DNA of 64,000 nt from Bacteroides caecimuris (lineage in GTDB: Bacteria > Bacteroidota > Bacteroidia > Bacteroidales > Bacteroidaceae), in the NCBI RefSeq assembly GCF_001688725.2, contig NZ_CP015401.2, positions 2,976,001 through 3,040,000 of the forward strand, in the 5' to 3' direction. Shown piece after piece: positions 26,954-37,035 of the stretch; the stretch's first letter is position 1, and every line of letters starts with the position of its first letter. The position numbers and the translations under genes are program-made. Under the pieces are notes generated by a model, which made no database searches, was not told the DNA's origin, and worked only from the letters and a program-made list of their open reading frames with translations.

Positions 26954-27977
26954 ACTACGGCAGGAAAGAACACTCAGGCCGGAAGAGCTCCGCCAACTGT
27001 TGACCGGATGTGACGCAGAAACCCTGCGTTACATCAATAAACAGGCGCAGGAAGTCGCTCTCCGCCACTTCGGAAATAAGATTTATATCCGTGGGCTGAT
27101 TGAAGTCAGCAATTGCTGCCGGAACAACTGTTATTACTGTGGCATCCGAAAAGGAAACCCGAATATCGAACGTTACCGATTGAGCCAGGAAAGTATACTG
27201 GATTGTTGCCGACAAGGATATGAATCAGGTTTCCGCACTTTCGTGCTGCAAGGCGGAGAAGATACCGCACTGACAGACGAGCGGATAGAAATGACTGTCG
27301 CCCGTATCAGGCAGAATTATCCGGATTGCGCCATTACCCTGTCGCTCGGAGAAAAATCGCGCGAAGCGTACGAGCGTTTCTTCCGTGCCGGAGCCAACCG
27401 TTATCTGTTACGTCACGAAACATATAATGAGTCGCATTACCGGCAACTGCATCCGGCAGAAATGTCCGGCAAACAGCGCCTGCAATGTTTAGCGGATCTG
27501 AAAGACATCGGCTATCAGACGGGAACCGGAATTATGGTCGGCAGCCCGGGGCAAACAGTAGAACATATCATCGAGGATATCCGGTTCATTGAAAAGCTCC
27601 GTCCGGAAATGATCGGCATCGGCCCTTTCCTGCCCCATCATGATACGCCTTTTGCCCAATATCCCAGCGGAACGGTGGAACGGACCCTTCTTTTACTATC
27701 CATCTTCCGCCTGATGCACCCGTCCGCATTGATTCCGGCAACCACGGCACTGGCTACGCTCGCTCCCGACGGCAGAGAACGGGGAATACTGGCAGGAGCG
27801 AATGTGGTAATGCCCAACCTGTCGCCCCGGGAGGAACGGAAGAAATATGAATTATACAATGACAAAGCTTCACTCGGAGCGGAATCCGCCGAAGGACTGG
27901 ATGCGCTACAAAAACAGTTGAATGCCATCGGTTATGAGATTTCTACCGAAAGAGGCGACTTCAAGTGTAATCCGTAG
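26934..27977 (+). CDS. hydE: [FeFe] hydrogenase H-cluster maturase HydE (radical SAM)
   Basis: A 347-residue radical-SAM enzyme of the BioB-like group that takes part in building the diiron subcluster of the H-cluster. The CxxxCxxC motif is Cys62-RNN-Cys66-YY-Cys69 in CCRNNCYYCGIRKGN; the GGEDT segment for SAM binding and the barrel C-terminus follow. The ATG at 26934 lies inside the last codons of hydA, and an upstream in-frame extension of 18 codons lies entirely within hydA, so the short form is preferred. Second gene of hydA-hydE-hydG-hydF. Confidence 0.95.
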   Translation: MKQWIDKLRQERTLRPEELRQLLTGCDAETLRYINKQAQEVALRHFGNKIYIRGLIEVSNCCRNNCYYCGIRKGNPNIERYRLSQESILDCCRQGYESGFRTFVLQGGEDTALTDERIEMTVARIRQNYPDCAITLSLGEKSREAYERFFRAGANRYLLRHETYNESHYRQLHPAEMSGKQRLQCLADLKDIGYQTGTGIMVGSPGQTVEHIIEDIRFIEKLRPEMIGIGPFLPHHDTPFAQYPSGTVERTLLLLSIFRLMHPSALIPATTALATLAPDGRERGILAGANVVMPNLSPREERKKYELYNDKASLGAESAEGLDALQKQLNAIGYEISTERGDFKCNP

Positions 27978-27996
27978 TGAAAAAACAAAGAATATT

Positions 27997-29418
27997 ATGA
28001 TATACCAAAAAGATTCATCCAAAGCAGAAGAGTTTATCCATCACGAAGAAATTTTGGATACGCTGGAATATGCACAGAACAATAAGGATAACCGTGTCCT
28101 GATTGAACAACTGATTGAAAAAGCTGCCCTGTGCAAGGGACTGACGCACCGGGAAGCGGCTATTCTGCTGGAATGCGACCAACCTGACCTGATAGAACGT
28201 ATCTTTCATCTCGCCAAAGAAATCAAACAGAAGTTTTACGGCAACCGTATCGTCATGTTCGCACCGCTTTATCTGTCGAATCATTGCGTAAACGGTTGCG
28301 TATATTGTCCGTATCATGCCAAAAACAAAACGATTGCACGCAAGAAACTGACACAGGAAGAAATCCGACGGGAGGTAATTGCCTTGCAGGATATGGGGCA
28401 CAAACGGCTGGCTCTTGAAGCCGGTGAGCATCCGTCGCTGAACCCGATAGAGTATATTCTCGAATCTATCCGGACGATTTACAGTATCAAGCATAAAAAC
28501 GGAGCTATCCGCCGGGTAAACGTAAATATCGCAGCCACTACGGTAGAAAACTATCGCCGATTGAAAGAAGCGGGTATCGGCACGTATATCTTATTCCAAG
28601 AGACTTATCACAAAGATAACTACGAAGCTCTCCATCCCACCGGACCTAAAAGCAATTACGCCTATCACACCGAAGCGATGGACCGCGCGATGGAAGGAGG
28701 AATCGATGATGTAGGCATTGGCGTCCTTTTCGGTCTGAATACTTATCGGTATGATTTCATCGGATTATTAATGCATGCCGAACACTTGGAAGCCCGGTTC
28801 GGTGTAGGGCCGCATACAATCAGTGTGCCGCGCATCTGTTCGGCGGATGACATCGATGCGGGAGATTTCCCGAATGCTATTTCGGATGAGATATTCAGCA
28901 AGATTGTAGCTGTCGTCCGCATTGCCGTTCCTTACACGGGAATGATTATTTCTACACGCGAATCGCAAGAATCACGCAAGAAAGTGCTCGAACTGGGTAT
29001 TTCACAAATCAGTGGCGGTTCGCGTACCAGTGTAGGCGGATATGCTGAAACGGAACTGCCCGGCAATAACTCCGCCCAATTTGACGTAAGTGATAGGAGG
29101 ACATTGGACGAGGTAGTAAACTGGTTACTCGAACTCGGCTACATTCCCAGTTTCTGTACGGCATGCTATCGGGAAGGACGGACGGGAGACCGCTTCATGT
29201 CATTAGTGAAATCCGGTCAGATAGCAAACTGTTGCGGGCCGAATGCCTTGATGACTCTGAAAGAGTATCTGGAAGATTATGCTTCGGAAGATACTCGCCA
29301 AAAAGGGGGAAGGCTCATCTTAAATGAAACGGAACGAATCCCCAACCCCAAAATCAGAGAAATAGCCATCCGAAACCTCAAAGCCATCGCCGAAGGCAAA
29401 AGAGACTTTAGATTTTAG
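27997..29418 (+). CDS. hydG: [FeFe] hydrogenase H-cluster maturase HydG (radical SAM tyrosine lyase)
   Basis: A 473-residue radical-SAM enzyme that cleaves tyrosine to supply CO and cyanide ligands for the H-cluster; related to ThiH. The SAM cluster motif is Cys97-VNG-Cys101-VY-Cys104 in NHCVNGCVYCPYHAKN. The C-terminal extension holds the second iron-sulfur site, FCTACYREGRTGDRFMSL followed by IANCCGPNA. I start at MIYQKD, 19 bp after the hydE stop; a longer frame would overlap hydE. Length matches HydG rather than ThiH (about 370). Confidence 0.95.
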   Translation: MIYQKDSSKAEEFIHHEEILDTLEYAQNNKDNRVLIEQLIEKAALCKGLTHREAAILLECDQPDLIERIFHLAKEIKQKFYGNRIVMFAPLYLSNHCVNGCVYCPYHAKNKTIARKKLTQEEIRREVIALQDMGHKRLALEAGEHPSLNPIEYILESIRTIYSIKHKNGAIRRVNVNIAATTVENYRRLKEAGIGTYILFQETYHKDNYEALHPTGPKSNYAYHTEAMDRAMEGGIDDVGIGVLFGLNTYRYDFIGLLMHAEHLEARFGVGPHTISVPRICSADDIDAGDFPNAISDEIFSKIVAVVRIAVPYTGMIISTRESQESRKKVLELGISQISGGSRTSVGGYAETELPGNNSAQFDVSDRRTLDEVVNWLLELGYIPSFCTACYREGRTGDRFMSLVKSGQIANCCGPNALMTLKEYLEDYASEDTRQKGGRLILNETERIPNPKIREIAIRNLKAIAEGKRDFRF

Positions 29419-29481
29419 TGATGAATGCGAAGCCCGTTAATCAATAATCAATAATAAGCTACAAACTAATCACCAATAAAC

Positions 29482-30696
29482 ATGAGCTTGACAGATACCC
29501 CCAACGCCAACAGACTTCACATAGCCCTTTTCGGCAAGCGGAACAGCGGCAAGTCTTCTCTCATCAATGCGCTGACAGGACAAGACACCGCCATCGTCTC
29601 GGATACGCCCGGCACAACGACCGATCTTGTTTCCAAAGCAATGGAGATTCAAGGTATTGGTCCTTGTCTTTTTATGGATACTCCGGGATTCGACGACGAA
29701 GGGGAACTGGGCGAAATGCGTATCGCCCGGACATTGAAGGCGATTGAAAAGACAGACATTGCGCTACTGCTTTGTGAAGATGATTCAACTTCTTGCGAAA
29801 ACGAAAGGTTGGAGTCACCGGAAGATGAAATGTGGAAGCTACTGAAAGAGAAGAATATCCCTGTCATCCTGATACTGAACAAAATTGATATACGCAAAAA
29901 CACAGATGCGGTGGCCGCACGTATTGAGCTGCAATATAACCGGCGCCCGTTGCTTGTCAGCGCAAAAGAAGGAACAGGGATTGAAGAAATCCGGCAGGCG
30001 ATTCTTGAAAAGCTCCCTTCGGACTTCGGTCAGCAGAGTATCACCGGAGAACTTGTCGCAGAGAACGACCTCGTGTTACTAGTCATGCCACAGGATATTC
30101 AGGCTCCTAAAGGCAGGCTCATCCTGCCACAGGTACAGACTATCCGTGAACTGCTGGATAAGAAATGCCTCGTGATGACTTGTACTACCGATAAACTTCC
30201 GGAAACCTTACAGGCTCTTGCCCGTCCGCCGAAGTTAATCATCACCGATTCGCAAGTATTCAAAACCGTCTACGAACAGAAACCGGAAGAAAGCAAACTG
30301 ACTTCTTTCTCTGTTCTCTTTGCGGGATATAAAGGGGATATTCATTATTATGTAGAAAGTGCTGCCGCCATTGAAAGCCTGACGGAATCGTCGCGCGTAC
30401 TGATAGCGGAAGCCTGTACACATGCTCCCCTCTCCGAAGACATCGGAAGAGTGAAACTCCCACGCCTGTTACGAAAAAGAATCGGAGAGAAACTGCAGAT
30501 TGATATGGTAGGCGGAACGGATTTCCCGCAGGATTTGACTCCTTATTCTTTAGTCATTCATTGCGGAGCATGTATGTTCAACCGCAAGTATGTGCTCAGC
30601 CGCATCGACCGTGCACGGAAGCAGCATATCCCTATGACGAATTACGGAGTAGCCATTGCCTACCTCAATGGGATACTTGAACAGATTGAATATTAA
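29482..30696 (+). CDS. hydF: [FeFe] hydrogenase H-cluster maturation GTPase HydF
   Basis: A 404-residue GTPase and scaffold on which the diiron precursor is assembled before transfer to apo-hydrogenase. The Ras-like domain has the P-loop GKRNSGKS (18-25), DTPG around residue 61 and NKID. The C-terminal cluster-binding motif CxHx(n)HCxxC is visible as Cys312-T-His314 and His360-Cys361-GA-Cys364. Last gene of the hyd operon, 63 bp after hydG. With it the window carries a complete set to make an active [FeFe] hydrogenase. Confidence 0.95.
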   Translation: MSLTDTPNANRLHIALFGKRNSGKSSLINALTGQDTAIVSDTPGTTTDLVSKAMEIQGIGPCLFMDTPGFDDEGELGEMRIARTLKAIEKTDIALLLCEDDSTSCENERLESPEDEMWKLLKEKNIPVILILNKIDIRKNTDAVAARIELQYNRRPLLVSAKEGTGIEEIRQAILEKLPSDFGQQSITGELVAENDLVLLVMPQDIQAPKGRLILPQVQTIRELLDKKCLVMTCTTDKLPETLQALARPPKLIITDSQVFKTVYEQKPEESKLTSFSVLFAGYKGDIHYYVESAAAIESLTESSRVLIAEACTHAPLSEDIGRVKLPRLLRKRIGEKLQIDMVGGTDFPQDLTPYSLVIHCGACMFNRKYVLSRIDRARKQHIPMTNYGVAIAYLNGILEQIEY

Positions 30697-30713
30697 AAAA
30701 AGAAGTTATTTAG

Positions 30714-30744
30714 TTGTATACAAAGAACATATTCCTTACATTTG
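30714..30744 (+). promoter_or_regulatory. Probable promoter of the S9 peptidase gene
   Basis: TACATTTG at 30737-30744 is a full -7 match, with TTG at 30714-30716 20 bp upstream as a partial -33. It leaves about 35 nt of leader before the ATG at 30784. Confidence 0.6.
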
Positions 30745-30783
30745 TCCGAATCTATTATTAACCCCTTCATTAACTTACAACAC

Positions 30784-33327
30784 ATGAAAAAGAAAAGAAT
30801 GGTCTTTACCATTTTATTGGCAACCGGGTTTGCTTTCCAAGTCCGGGCACAAGAGAGACTGACGAGCTACAAAGTACGAAACGCAATCGAAGTACGTACT
30901 CCCATTATGAACGACAGCATTAACCCGAAAGGAGAAAAACATTCGGTGAAAATGTTGCTCAGAACTCCGGTCGTACTGGATTTGCCGGATGCTCAGATGC
31001 AGTCATTGGCTGTCGATACGGCAGGTTATCTGAGTCTGGAAAAAGCGGAGAAAAACAACAGGCTCTACTTGCTGAAAACGCAAATACGTGCGGAACGCTT
31101 CCTGAAAGGGAAACTGAGAGTGACTTCTCCCGTCCGCTGGGAAGTCTTTATCGACGGAGTTTCCAAGCAGACAAAAGACGCTGCCGAAGACAGCATCACT
31201 TCCGCCTCTTCACGCGAAATAGCCATCACCATGGAGCCTGAACGCGATTATGAGATTACGTTCAAACTACTTTCCGCTTCGGAAGACAAAGCAGCTCCTA
31301 CCTTGAAATGTGAACTTATCAAAGACGAGAAATTCAAAGAGATTGCCTGCACGCTTGCTCCCGACGCAAAGCAACGTTTCTCACTCGACAATACCGTATA
31401 TGGCAACCGGACGATTTCTGTTGCCATCTCTCCCAGCGGAAAGTATTTATTAACCCGCTACTGGAACAATCATTCCGCCAAACGTTCGCGCACTTATTGC
31501 GAACTCAGCGACTTGAAAACCGGAAAAGTTCTTTTGGATAACGCAAGGGACGGCATGCGCTGGATGCCGAAAAGCGACAAGCTGTATTATACCGTCACTG
31601 CCTTAAATGGAAACGATGTAATCGCACTCGACCCTGCCACCCTTCGCGAAGAGGTTATTTTAAAAGGAATCCCCGAACAAAGTTTCACTTGGTCACCCAA
31701 TGAGGACTTCCTTATTTATTATCCCATAGAGGAAGGGGTAAAGGAGGTAGGTGCTCTCCGCCGCATTGTAAGTCCGGCAGACCGTATTCCCAATACCCGG
31801 GGACGCAGCTTCCTGGCTAAATATGACATAGCCAACGGAGTTTCCGAACGGCTGACTTACGGCAATCACAGCACTTACCTGCAGGATATTTCCCCCGACG
31901 GAAAGTATATAGTGTACAGTACTTCCAAAGAAAATATCACCCAACGTCCTTTCTCTTTGTCTTCTCTCTATCTGGTAGACCTCGAGACTCTGAAAGTAGA
32001 TACGCTCTTCCATGACGAAAGATTCTTGGGTGGTGCCAGCTATTCACCGGACGGAAAACAGTTGTTACTGACTGCAAGCCCCGAAGCATTCGGCGGTATC
32101 GGCAAGAACTGCGGCAGTCATCCCATTGCCAATGATTTCGACACGCAAGCCTTTATCATGGACTTGGCTACACGCAAAATCCAGCCGATAACCAAAGACT
32201 TCAACCCTACCGTCAGCCCCTTGCAATGGAATCGCGGAGACGGTTGTATCTACTTCAACACGGACGACGGCGACTGCAAGAATATCTACCGTTATTCTCC
32301 GAAAAGCGGTAATTTCGAAAAGTTGAACCTCGAAACAGACGTTGTCAGCACTTTCACCTTGTCTGAATATAATCCGGCCATTGCCGCCTATATCGGTCAA
32401 TCGGATAGCACTTCGGGAGTTGCCTACCTCTACGATATGAAGAAAAAAACTTCCCGCCTGCTTGCCGACCCGATGAAACCGATTCTGGACAAAATAGAAT
32501 TAGGTAAAACAGAACCTTGGAACTTTACAGCTTCGGACGGCACAGTTATCACCGGAAAGATGTGTCTTCCACCCGACTTCGACCCTAACAAGAAGTATCC
32601 GCTAATCGTTTACTATTATGGTGGTACCACTCCTACGACACGCGGCATCGGCAACCCATATTGCGCCCAACTGTTCGCATCACGTGATTACGTAGTATAT
32701 GTCATTCAGCCCAGCGGTACTATCGGCTTCGGTCAGGAGTTTTCCACACGCCACGTCAATGCTTGGGGAAAACGTACTGCGGATGATATTATCGAAGGAA
32801 CGAAACAGTTCTGCAAGGAACATCCCTTTGTGGATGCGAAGAAAATCGGATGCATCGGTGCTTCTTATGGTGGATTCATGACCCAATACCTGCAAACTCA
32901 GACTGATATTTTCGCCGCTGCCGTATCCCATGCAGGCATCAGTGACGTGACAAGTTATTGGGGCGAAGGGTACTGGGGATATTCATACAACGCGATTGCG
33001 GCTGCCGACAGCTATCCCTGGAAGAACCCGGAACTGTTCACCAAACAAGGTTCCCTGTTCAATGCCGACAAGATTAACACTCCGTTATTATTGTTACATG
33101 GCACAGTGGATACGAATGTGCCTATCGGAGAAAGTATCCAGCTTTTCAATGCGCTGAAGATATTAGGCAAGACCGTAGAGTTTATTACCGTGGATGGCGA
33201 AAACCATTTCATCTCCGATTATGACAAGCGAATTAAATGGCACAACTCTATCATGGCTTGGTTTGCACGCTGGCTGCAAGACCGCCCCGAATGGTGGAAT
33301 GAGTTATATCCGGAACGTCATTTGTAA
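30784..33327 (+). CDS. Prolyl oligopeptidase-family (S9) serine peptidase, secreted
   Basis: An 847-residue exported peptidase. A signal peptide (MKKKRMVFTILLATGFAF, cleavage after VRAQ) is followed by a long N-terminal part with a beta-propeller (WSPNEDFLIYYPI, SPDGKYIVYSTS, SPDGKQLLLTAS repeats) and an alpha/beta-hydrolase domain from about residue 600. The catalytic triad can be placed at Ser694 in GCIGASYGGFMTQ, Asp776 in HGTVDTNVP and His808 in DGENHF. Such enzymes cleave dipeptides or short peptides in the periplasm. The start at MKKKR is preferred because a longer TTG-initiated frame begins within the promoter. It is monocistronic with its own terminator. Confidence 0.92.
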   Translation: MKKKRMVFTILLATGFAFQVRAQERLTSYKVRNAIEVRTPIMNDSINPKGEKHSVKMLLRTPVVLDLPDAQMQSLAVDTAGYLSLEKAEKNNRLYLLKTQIRAERFLKGKLRVTSPVRWEVFIDGVSKQTKDAAEDSITSASSREIAITMEPERDYEITFKLLSASEDKAAPTLKCELIKDEKFKEIACTLAPDAKQRFSLDNTVYGNRTISVAISPSGKYLLTRYWNNHSAKRSRTYCELSDLKTGKVLLDNARDGMRWMPKSDKLYYTVTALNGNDVIALDPATLREEVILKGIPEQSFTWSPNEDFLIYYPIEEGVKEVGALRRIVSPADRIPNTRGRSFLAKYDIANGVSERLTYGNHSTYLQDISPDGKYIVYSTSKENITQRPFSLSSLYLVDLETLKVDTLFHDERFLGGASYSPDGKQLLLTASPEAFGGIGKNCGSHPIANDFDTQAFIMDLATRKIQPITKDFNPTVSPLQWNRGDGCIYFNTDDGDCKNIYRYSPKSGNFEKLNLETDVVSTFTLSEYNPAIAAYIGQSDSTSGVAYLYDMKKKTSRLLADPMKPILDKIELGKTEPWNFTASDGTVITGKMCLPPDFDPNKKYPLIVYYYGGTTPTTRGIGNPYCAQLFASRDYVVYVIQPSGTIGFGQEFSTRHVNAWGKRTADDIIEGTKQFCKEHPFVDAKKIGCIGASYGGFMTQYLQTQTDIFAAAVSHAGISDVTSYWGEGYWGYSYNAIAAADSYPWKNPELFTKQGSLFNADKINTPLLLLHGTVDTNVPIGESIQLFNALKILGKTVEFITVDGENHFISDYDKRIKWHNSIMAWFARWLQDRPEWWNELYPERHL

Positions 33328-33400
33328 TTCAGAATTCTGATTGTAGCTCTGTTTTCATATTCCACCTACAAATTCTGAAACGTACAATCTATTAAATAAT

Positions 33401-33437
33401 AAAGGTGTCGCTGATTCTACATTCAACGACACCTTTT
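33401..33437 (+). terminator. Terminator of the S9 peptidase gene
   Basis: AAAGGTGTCG (33401-33410) pairs with CGACACCTTT (33427-33436), followed by TTATTATT. 10-bp perfect stem. Confidence 0.85.
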
Positions 33438-33487
33438 ATTATTATTATTAACTAAAGTTTCGCAAGTCGGTATATTCCGCATGTTTT

Positions 33488-33624
33488 CCCCTCCTTCTTG
33501 GAAGGAGGGGTGGCTGAAAGCCGGGGTGGTAGGTATAAATAAGGTATATCCATCTATGAAAAAGGAGATTCATTTTTTACCTACCACCTCCCCCTGTGGG
33601 GACTCCTCCTTCCCGAAGGAGGAG
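33488..33624. repeat. REP-like cluster of three G/C-rich hairpins
   Basis: CCCCTCCTTC-TTG-GAAGGAGGGG (33488-33510) and CTCCTCCTTC-CC-GAAGGAGGAG (33603-33624) are two related hairpins facing each other. Between them GGTGGTAGGTA (33525-33535) pairs with TACCTACCACC (33578-33588). The whole 137 bp thus folds as a stem with a hairpin on each shoulder. I recall similar sequences scattered between genes of Bacteroides, which suggests a non-autonomous mobile or REP-type element. It lies between the S9 peptidase terminator and hisS. Confidence 0.65.
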
Positions 33625-33675
33625 AATAGAAATAGTACAAGCTTATATCGAACTGACGTTATAATAAATCTCTGC

Positions 33676-35040
33676 TTATTTCTTCACAGCAGCAATCAAC
33701 TCTTCTGCCGAAACAAGGTTTTGTTCTCCAGTCTCCATATTCTTCAACATCACCTTTCCTTCGTTCATCTCGTTTTCGCCGACAATGGCTACAAACGGGA
33801 TATTTTTCGCATTGGCATAGCTCATCTGCTTTTTCATCTTCGCAGCATCCGGGAAAATCTCCGCACGGATACCGGCAGCACGCATTTTAGCCAAAATTCC
33901 CATAGAGAAAGCAGCTTCCTTTTCACCGAAGTTGATAAACAGAAGTTCCGTTCCGTTCACAGCTTCTTTCGGATAAAGGTCGAGTTGGTTCAAGACATCG
34001 AAGATACGGTCTGCACCGAAAGAGATGCCGACACCCGAAACTCCTGCCATACCGAACACACCGGTCAGGTTGTCATAACGACCGCCACCCGTGATACTTC
34101 CGATTTGTACATCCAGTGCCTTCACTTCAAAGATAGCACCTGTATAATAGTTCAGTCCGCGAGCCAAAGTCAAGTCGAGTTCGATTTCATTCTTCAATTC
34201 CATTGCTTCCAAGGTATTCAAGATGAATTCGCTTTCTTCCACTCCCTTCAATCCCACTTCACTGGCTGACAGTACATTTTTCAACGTCGCGAGCTTCTCT
34301 GCATTTGTTCCGCTAAGAAGGATAATCGGCTGCAACTTGGCGATAGCCTCATCACTGATACCCTTATCTTTCAACTCGGCATTTACATTATCCAGCCCGA
34401 TTTTATCCAGTTTGTCTATCGCCACAGTAATGTCGACAATCTTATCCGATTCACCGATAATCTCCGCAATACCGGAAAGAATCTTGCGGTTGTTAATCTT
34501 AATACATACACGAATATTGAAACGACTAAAAACGGTATCGACAATCTGCATCAATTCCACTTCGTTCAGCAATGAGTCACTGCCCACCACGTCAGCGTCA
34601 CATTGATAGAATTCGCGATAGCGTCCCTTCTGCGGGCGGTCGGCACGCCACACCGGTTGAATCTGATAGCGCTTGAACGGGAAGGTGATTTCATCACGGT
34701 GCATCACCACATAACGGGCAAAAGGCACAGTCAGGTCATAACGTAATCCTTTCTCACAGAATTTGCTTGCCAGTTTGGCTGCATTACGGCTCAACAATTC
34801 TTCGTCAGTAATCCCGGAAAAATAATCTCCTGAATTCTGAATTTTAAAGAGTAGTTTATCTCCCTCATCACCGTACTTTCCCATCAGTGTGGAAAGCATC
34901 TCCATCGAAGGAGTTTCTATCTGCTGGAAACCATACAAATGATATACGTCACGAATCGTATTGAATATATAATTACGCTTCGCCATCTCTATCGGCGAAA
35001 AGTCACGAGTTCCTTTAGGAATACTTGGTTTTGCTGCCAT
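33676..35040 (-). CDS. hisS: Histidine--tRNA ligase
   Basis: A 454-residue class II aminoacyl-tRNA synthetase charging tRNA-His. Visible are the start of motif 1 ([20 protein letters not shown]), motif 2 region (YRWRAD-like [18 protein letters not shown]), the histidine-specific block [13 protein letters not shown] and [12 protein letters not shown], and the C-terminal anticodon-binding domain. Full family length. Monocistronic on the minus strand with a -7 element at 35072-35079. Confidence 0.98.
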   Translation of the reverse strand: MAAKPSIPKGTRDFSPIEMAKRNYIFNTIRDVYHLYGFQQIETPSMEMLSTLMGKYGDEGDKLLFKIQNSGDYFSGITDEELLSRNAAKLASKFCEKGLRYDLTVPFARYVVMHRDEITFPFKRYQIQPVWRADRPQKGRYREFYQCDADVVGSDSLLNEVELMQIVDTVFSRFNIRVCIKINNRKILSGIAEIIGESDKIVDITVAIDKLDKIGLDNVNAELKDKGISDEAIAKLQPIILLSGTNAEKLATLKNVLSASEVGLKGVEESEFILNTLEAMELKNEIELDLTLARGLNYYTGAIFEVKALDVQIGSITGGGRYDNLTGVFGMAGVSGVGISFGADRIFDVLNQLDLYPKEAVNGTELLFINFGEKEAAFSMGILAKMRAAGIRAEIFPDAAKMKKQMSYANAKNIPFVAIVGENEMNEGKVMLKNMETGEQNLVSAEELIAAVKK

Positions 35041-35071
35041 ATTTCAATCAATTACATTAAAAATGAGGTCG

Positions 35072-35079
35072 CAAAGTTA
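35072..35079 (-). promoter_or_regulatory. -7 element of hisS
   Basis: The plus strand reads CAAAGTTA, i.e. TAACTTTG on the coding strand, 32 bp upstream of the hisS start. No clear -33 is seen. Confidence 0.5.
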
Positions 35080-35357
35080 CGGTATTTTATTGGAAAAGAA
35101 AAAAGAAATTACATTAACGTCAATTTGATCACTAAGATTTGAATATTTCAGATCATTCGCCATTGAGAGTTTCATAATCTTAACGACCAGCTTTGCCCTA
35201 ACGTGCCTCTTGAGAGTTCAGATACAGATGATCATCTGTTAATAAATCACAAAAGAACAACTTCAATGAATGATAATTTCTTTTTTTTCTTTAAATTGGT
35301 AAACACTACTTTAAAAGTAAAGATTAGAACTTGCAACTAACTCTAAAAATTTATATT

Positions 35358-37034
35358 ATGAAAAACAAAGTAATATTCAGTTTGCTATCAGTCCTATTCT
35401 TATCTTCATGTAATGAAGAACTTGCAGAAATGAAAGATGAATTCTCAAATGCCCAAGAGTCTTCTTTAATAGCTTACCCAATGAAAAAAGCAAAAACCCG
35501 TAGTTTATCATCAAATGATCAAAATTGGGAAAATTGGGATTATATTGTATTAGCTTCTGGCGAAAAAGTATATTCTCCATGGAATAGGACTTATGTCGGG
35601 ACTGCTATTCCTATTGATATTCGACAAGATGTCAAGGCTGTGAATGGATGGAATCTGATTGCTTATACCGTGAACGGATACGGTGAAAAAGGCATGAACT
35701 ATTTGGTTTTTCATAATAAATATAGTGGAATATTGAAATTTTTTTATTATTTGGAAAGCGGACAATCCTTTTTACAAAACACGGCTATATGGAAATTACA
35801 TTTTGAAACGCCACAATCATGTTTGGCCTTTTCTAATTCTTATGGAAGATATCAAACAGATAAGAATATAGAAGATATTTATTTAGGAAATATTTCCAAT
35901 GACGATTCTAAAGGGTACACTTTAGGATGGAATTGTTTTCAAGTAGAGTTGTCTTATGACCCAGATTTAATAGAAGGGACATTGCAAGTTATTCCACTAT
36001 CTATGACAACCTCAAATATTTATTTATCCGGTATTACTGATTCAGAAACAACAGGATTGGTCATTTCGGCAACTCATTCAAATATTTATAAAAATGGAGT
36101 GAAAACAGTTGCAAATTTTGCTGGTGAAAAAGCGGAAAAATGGGTTAAAAAGAATGTGGATAAAGGTGCTTTTAAAACCGTATCTTCATTGGTTATAAAA
36201 GGAGCTGGTAGTTTGGTTAGTTCAGGAATTAGCTCTTTATTAGGATCGTTTGTTGGAGGATTTAATAAAGAACAACAAACTGTTCAGTCTGTACAACTTA
36301 GGACGAATGGTACGGTTACATTAGATGGTAAAATAACATCTTTACAAAGTGGGATTATACCCCCTTTTACTTTTTCCATTTCTCAAAATGATGTAGGAAA
36401 ATTAGGAGTTTGGTGTATGAAAAAAGCACCTGTTCTCAAATTAAAACCTTATGCAATTCATAAAGGAAGGCATTCATTTGATCCTTATGTTCAAGTGTAT
36501 ACAATAAGTGCTCCGAGTTTTTACCAAACAGATTTAGATGCAGATTTAGTGTTAAATCCTGAATTAAAGTCTCAAGTCAGGGATATAAAATATAATTGGA
36601 GAATATATGAGGTAGATAGCATTGTGCGAAGAAATGCGTTTAATCAAATATTAGGCAGTTATGGAGGAGTTATGCGAAATAATCGTCATTTGTATCATTT
36701 GTATGCTGACTTATATGATCCTTTTTCTCGTCTTTGGGCGGATATACGTTTAAAAGACAAAAATGGTGAGGTTTTAGAAAACTATGAAAAAAATGCACCT
36801 CTTGAAATATTCCTTCCAAATGCTCCAGATGGTACCCCAGGAGCCTTACCCAATTATACTTTCAATTCTCCTTATATACTAAATTTAAGTGTGCAGATTG
36901 AGACAAACCAAGGAAATACAGTTGTCTCCAGTCATACATTTATACCTCATATCATTTGGGAATATGAAGAATTTAAAAACGGATTGTATGAATTCTTTTA
37001 TCCATCTGTTCCGATAGAACCGATTATTCAATAA
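35358..37034 (+). CDS. AT-rich hypothetical lipoprotein of unknown function
   Basis: I do not recognise this 558-residue protein. It has a type II signal with lipobox FLSSCNE (Cys18). A glycine-rich hydrophobic stretch at about residues 272-305 (VSSLVIKGAGSLVSSGISSL, then LGSFVGGF) could insert into a membrane or pack in an amphipathic hairpin. The remainder is rich in aromatic beta-strand-like sequence. The gene is visibly richer in A and T than its neighbours and uses more TTA, AAT and ATA codons, which suggests acquisition by transfer. The start at MKNKVIF gives a normal signal peptide. The next gene starts 1 bp after its stop, so the two form a unit. Confidence 0.75.
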   Translation: MKNKVIFSLLSVLFLSSCNEELAEMKDEFSNAQESSLIAYPMKKAKTRSLSSNDQNWENWDYIVLASGEKVYSPWNRTYVGTAIPIDIRQDVKAVNGWNLIAYTVNGYGEKGMNYLVFHNKYSGILKFFYYLESGQSFLQNTAIWKLHFETPQSCLAFSNSYGRYQTDKNIEDIYLGNISNDDSKGYTLGWNCFQVELSYDPDLIEGTLQVIPLSMTTSNIYLSGITDSETTGLVISATHSNIYKNGVKTVANFAGEKAEKWVKKNVDKGAFKTVSSLVIKGAGSLVSSGISSLLGSFVGGFNKEQQTVQSVQLRTNGTVTLDGKITSLQSGIIPPFTFSISQNDVGKLGVWCMKKAPVLKLKPYAIHKGRHSFDPYVQVYTISAPSFYQTDLDADLVLNPELKSQVRDIKYNWRIYEVDSIVRRNAFNQILGSYGGVMRNNRHLYHLYADLYDPFSRLWADIRLKDKNGEVLENYEKNAPLEIFLPNAPDGTPGALPNYTFNSPYILNLSVQIETNQGNTVVSSHTFIPHIIWEYEEFKNGLYEFFYPSVPIEPIIQ

Positions 37035-37035
37035 A

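Noticed and set aside
33481..34269. A 262-codon plus-strand frame starting in the REP-like hairpins
   Set aside because: Most of it is antisense to hisS and its start lies inside palindromic repeats.
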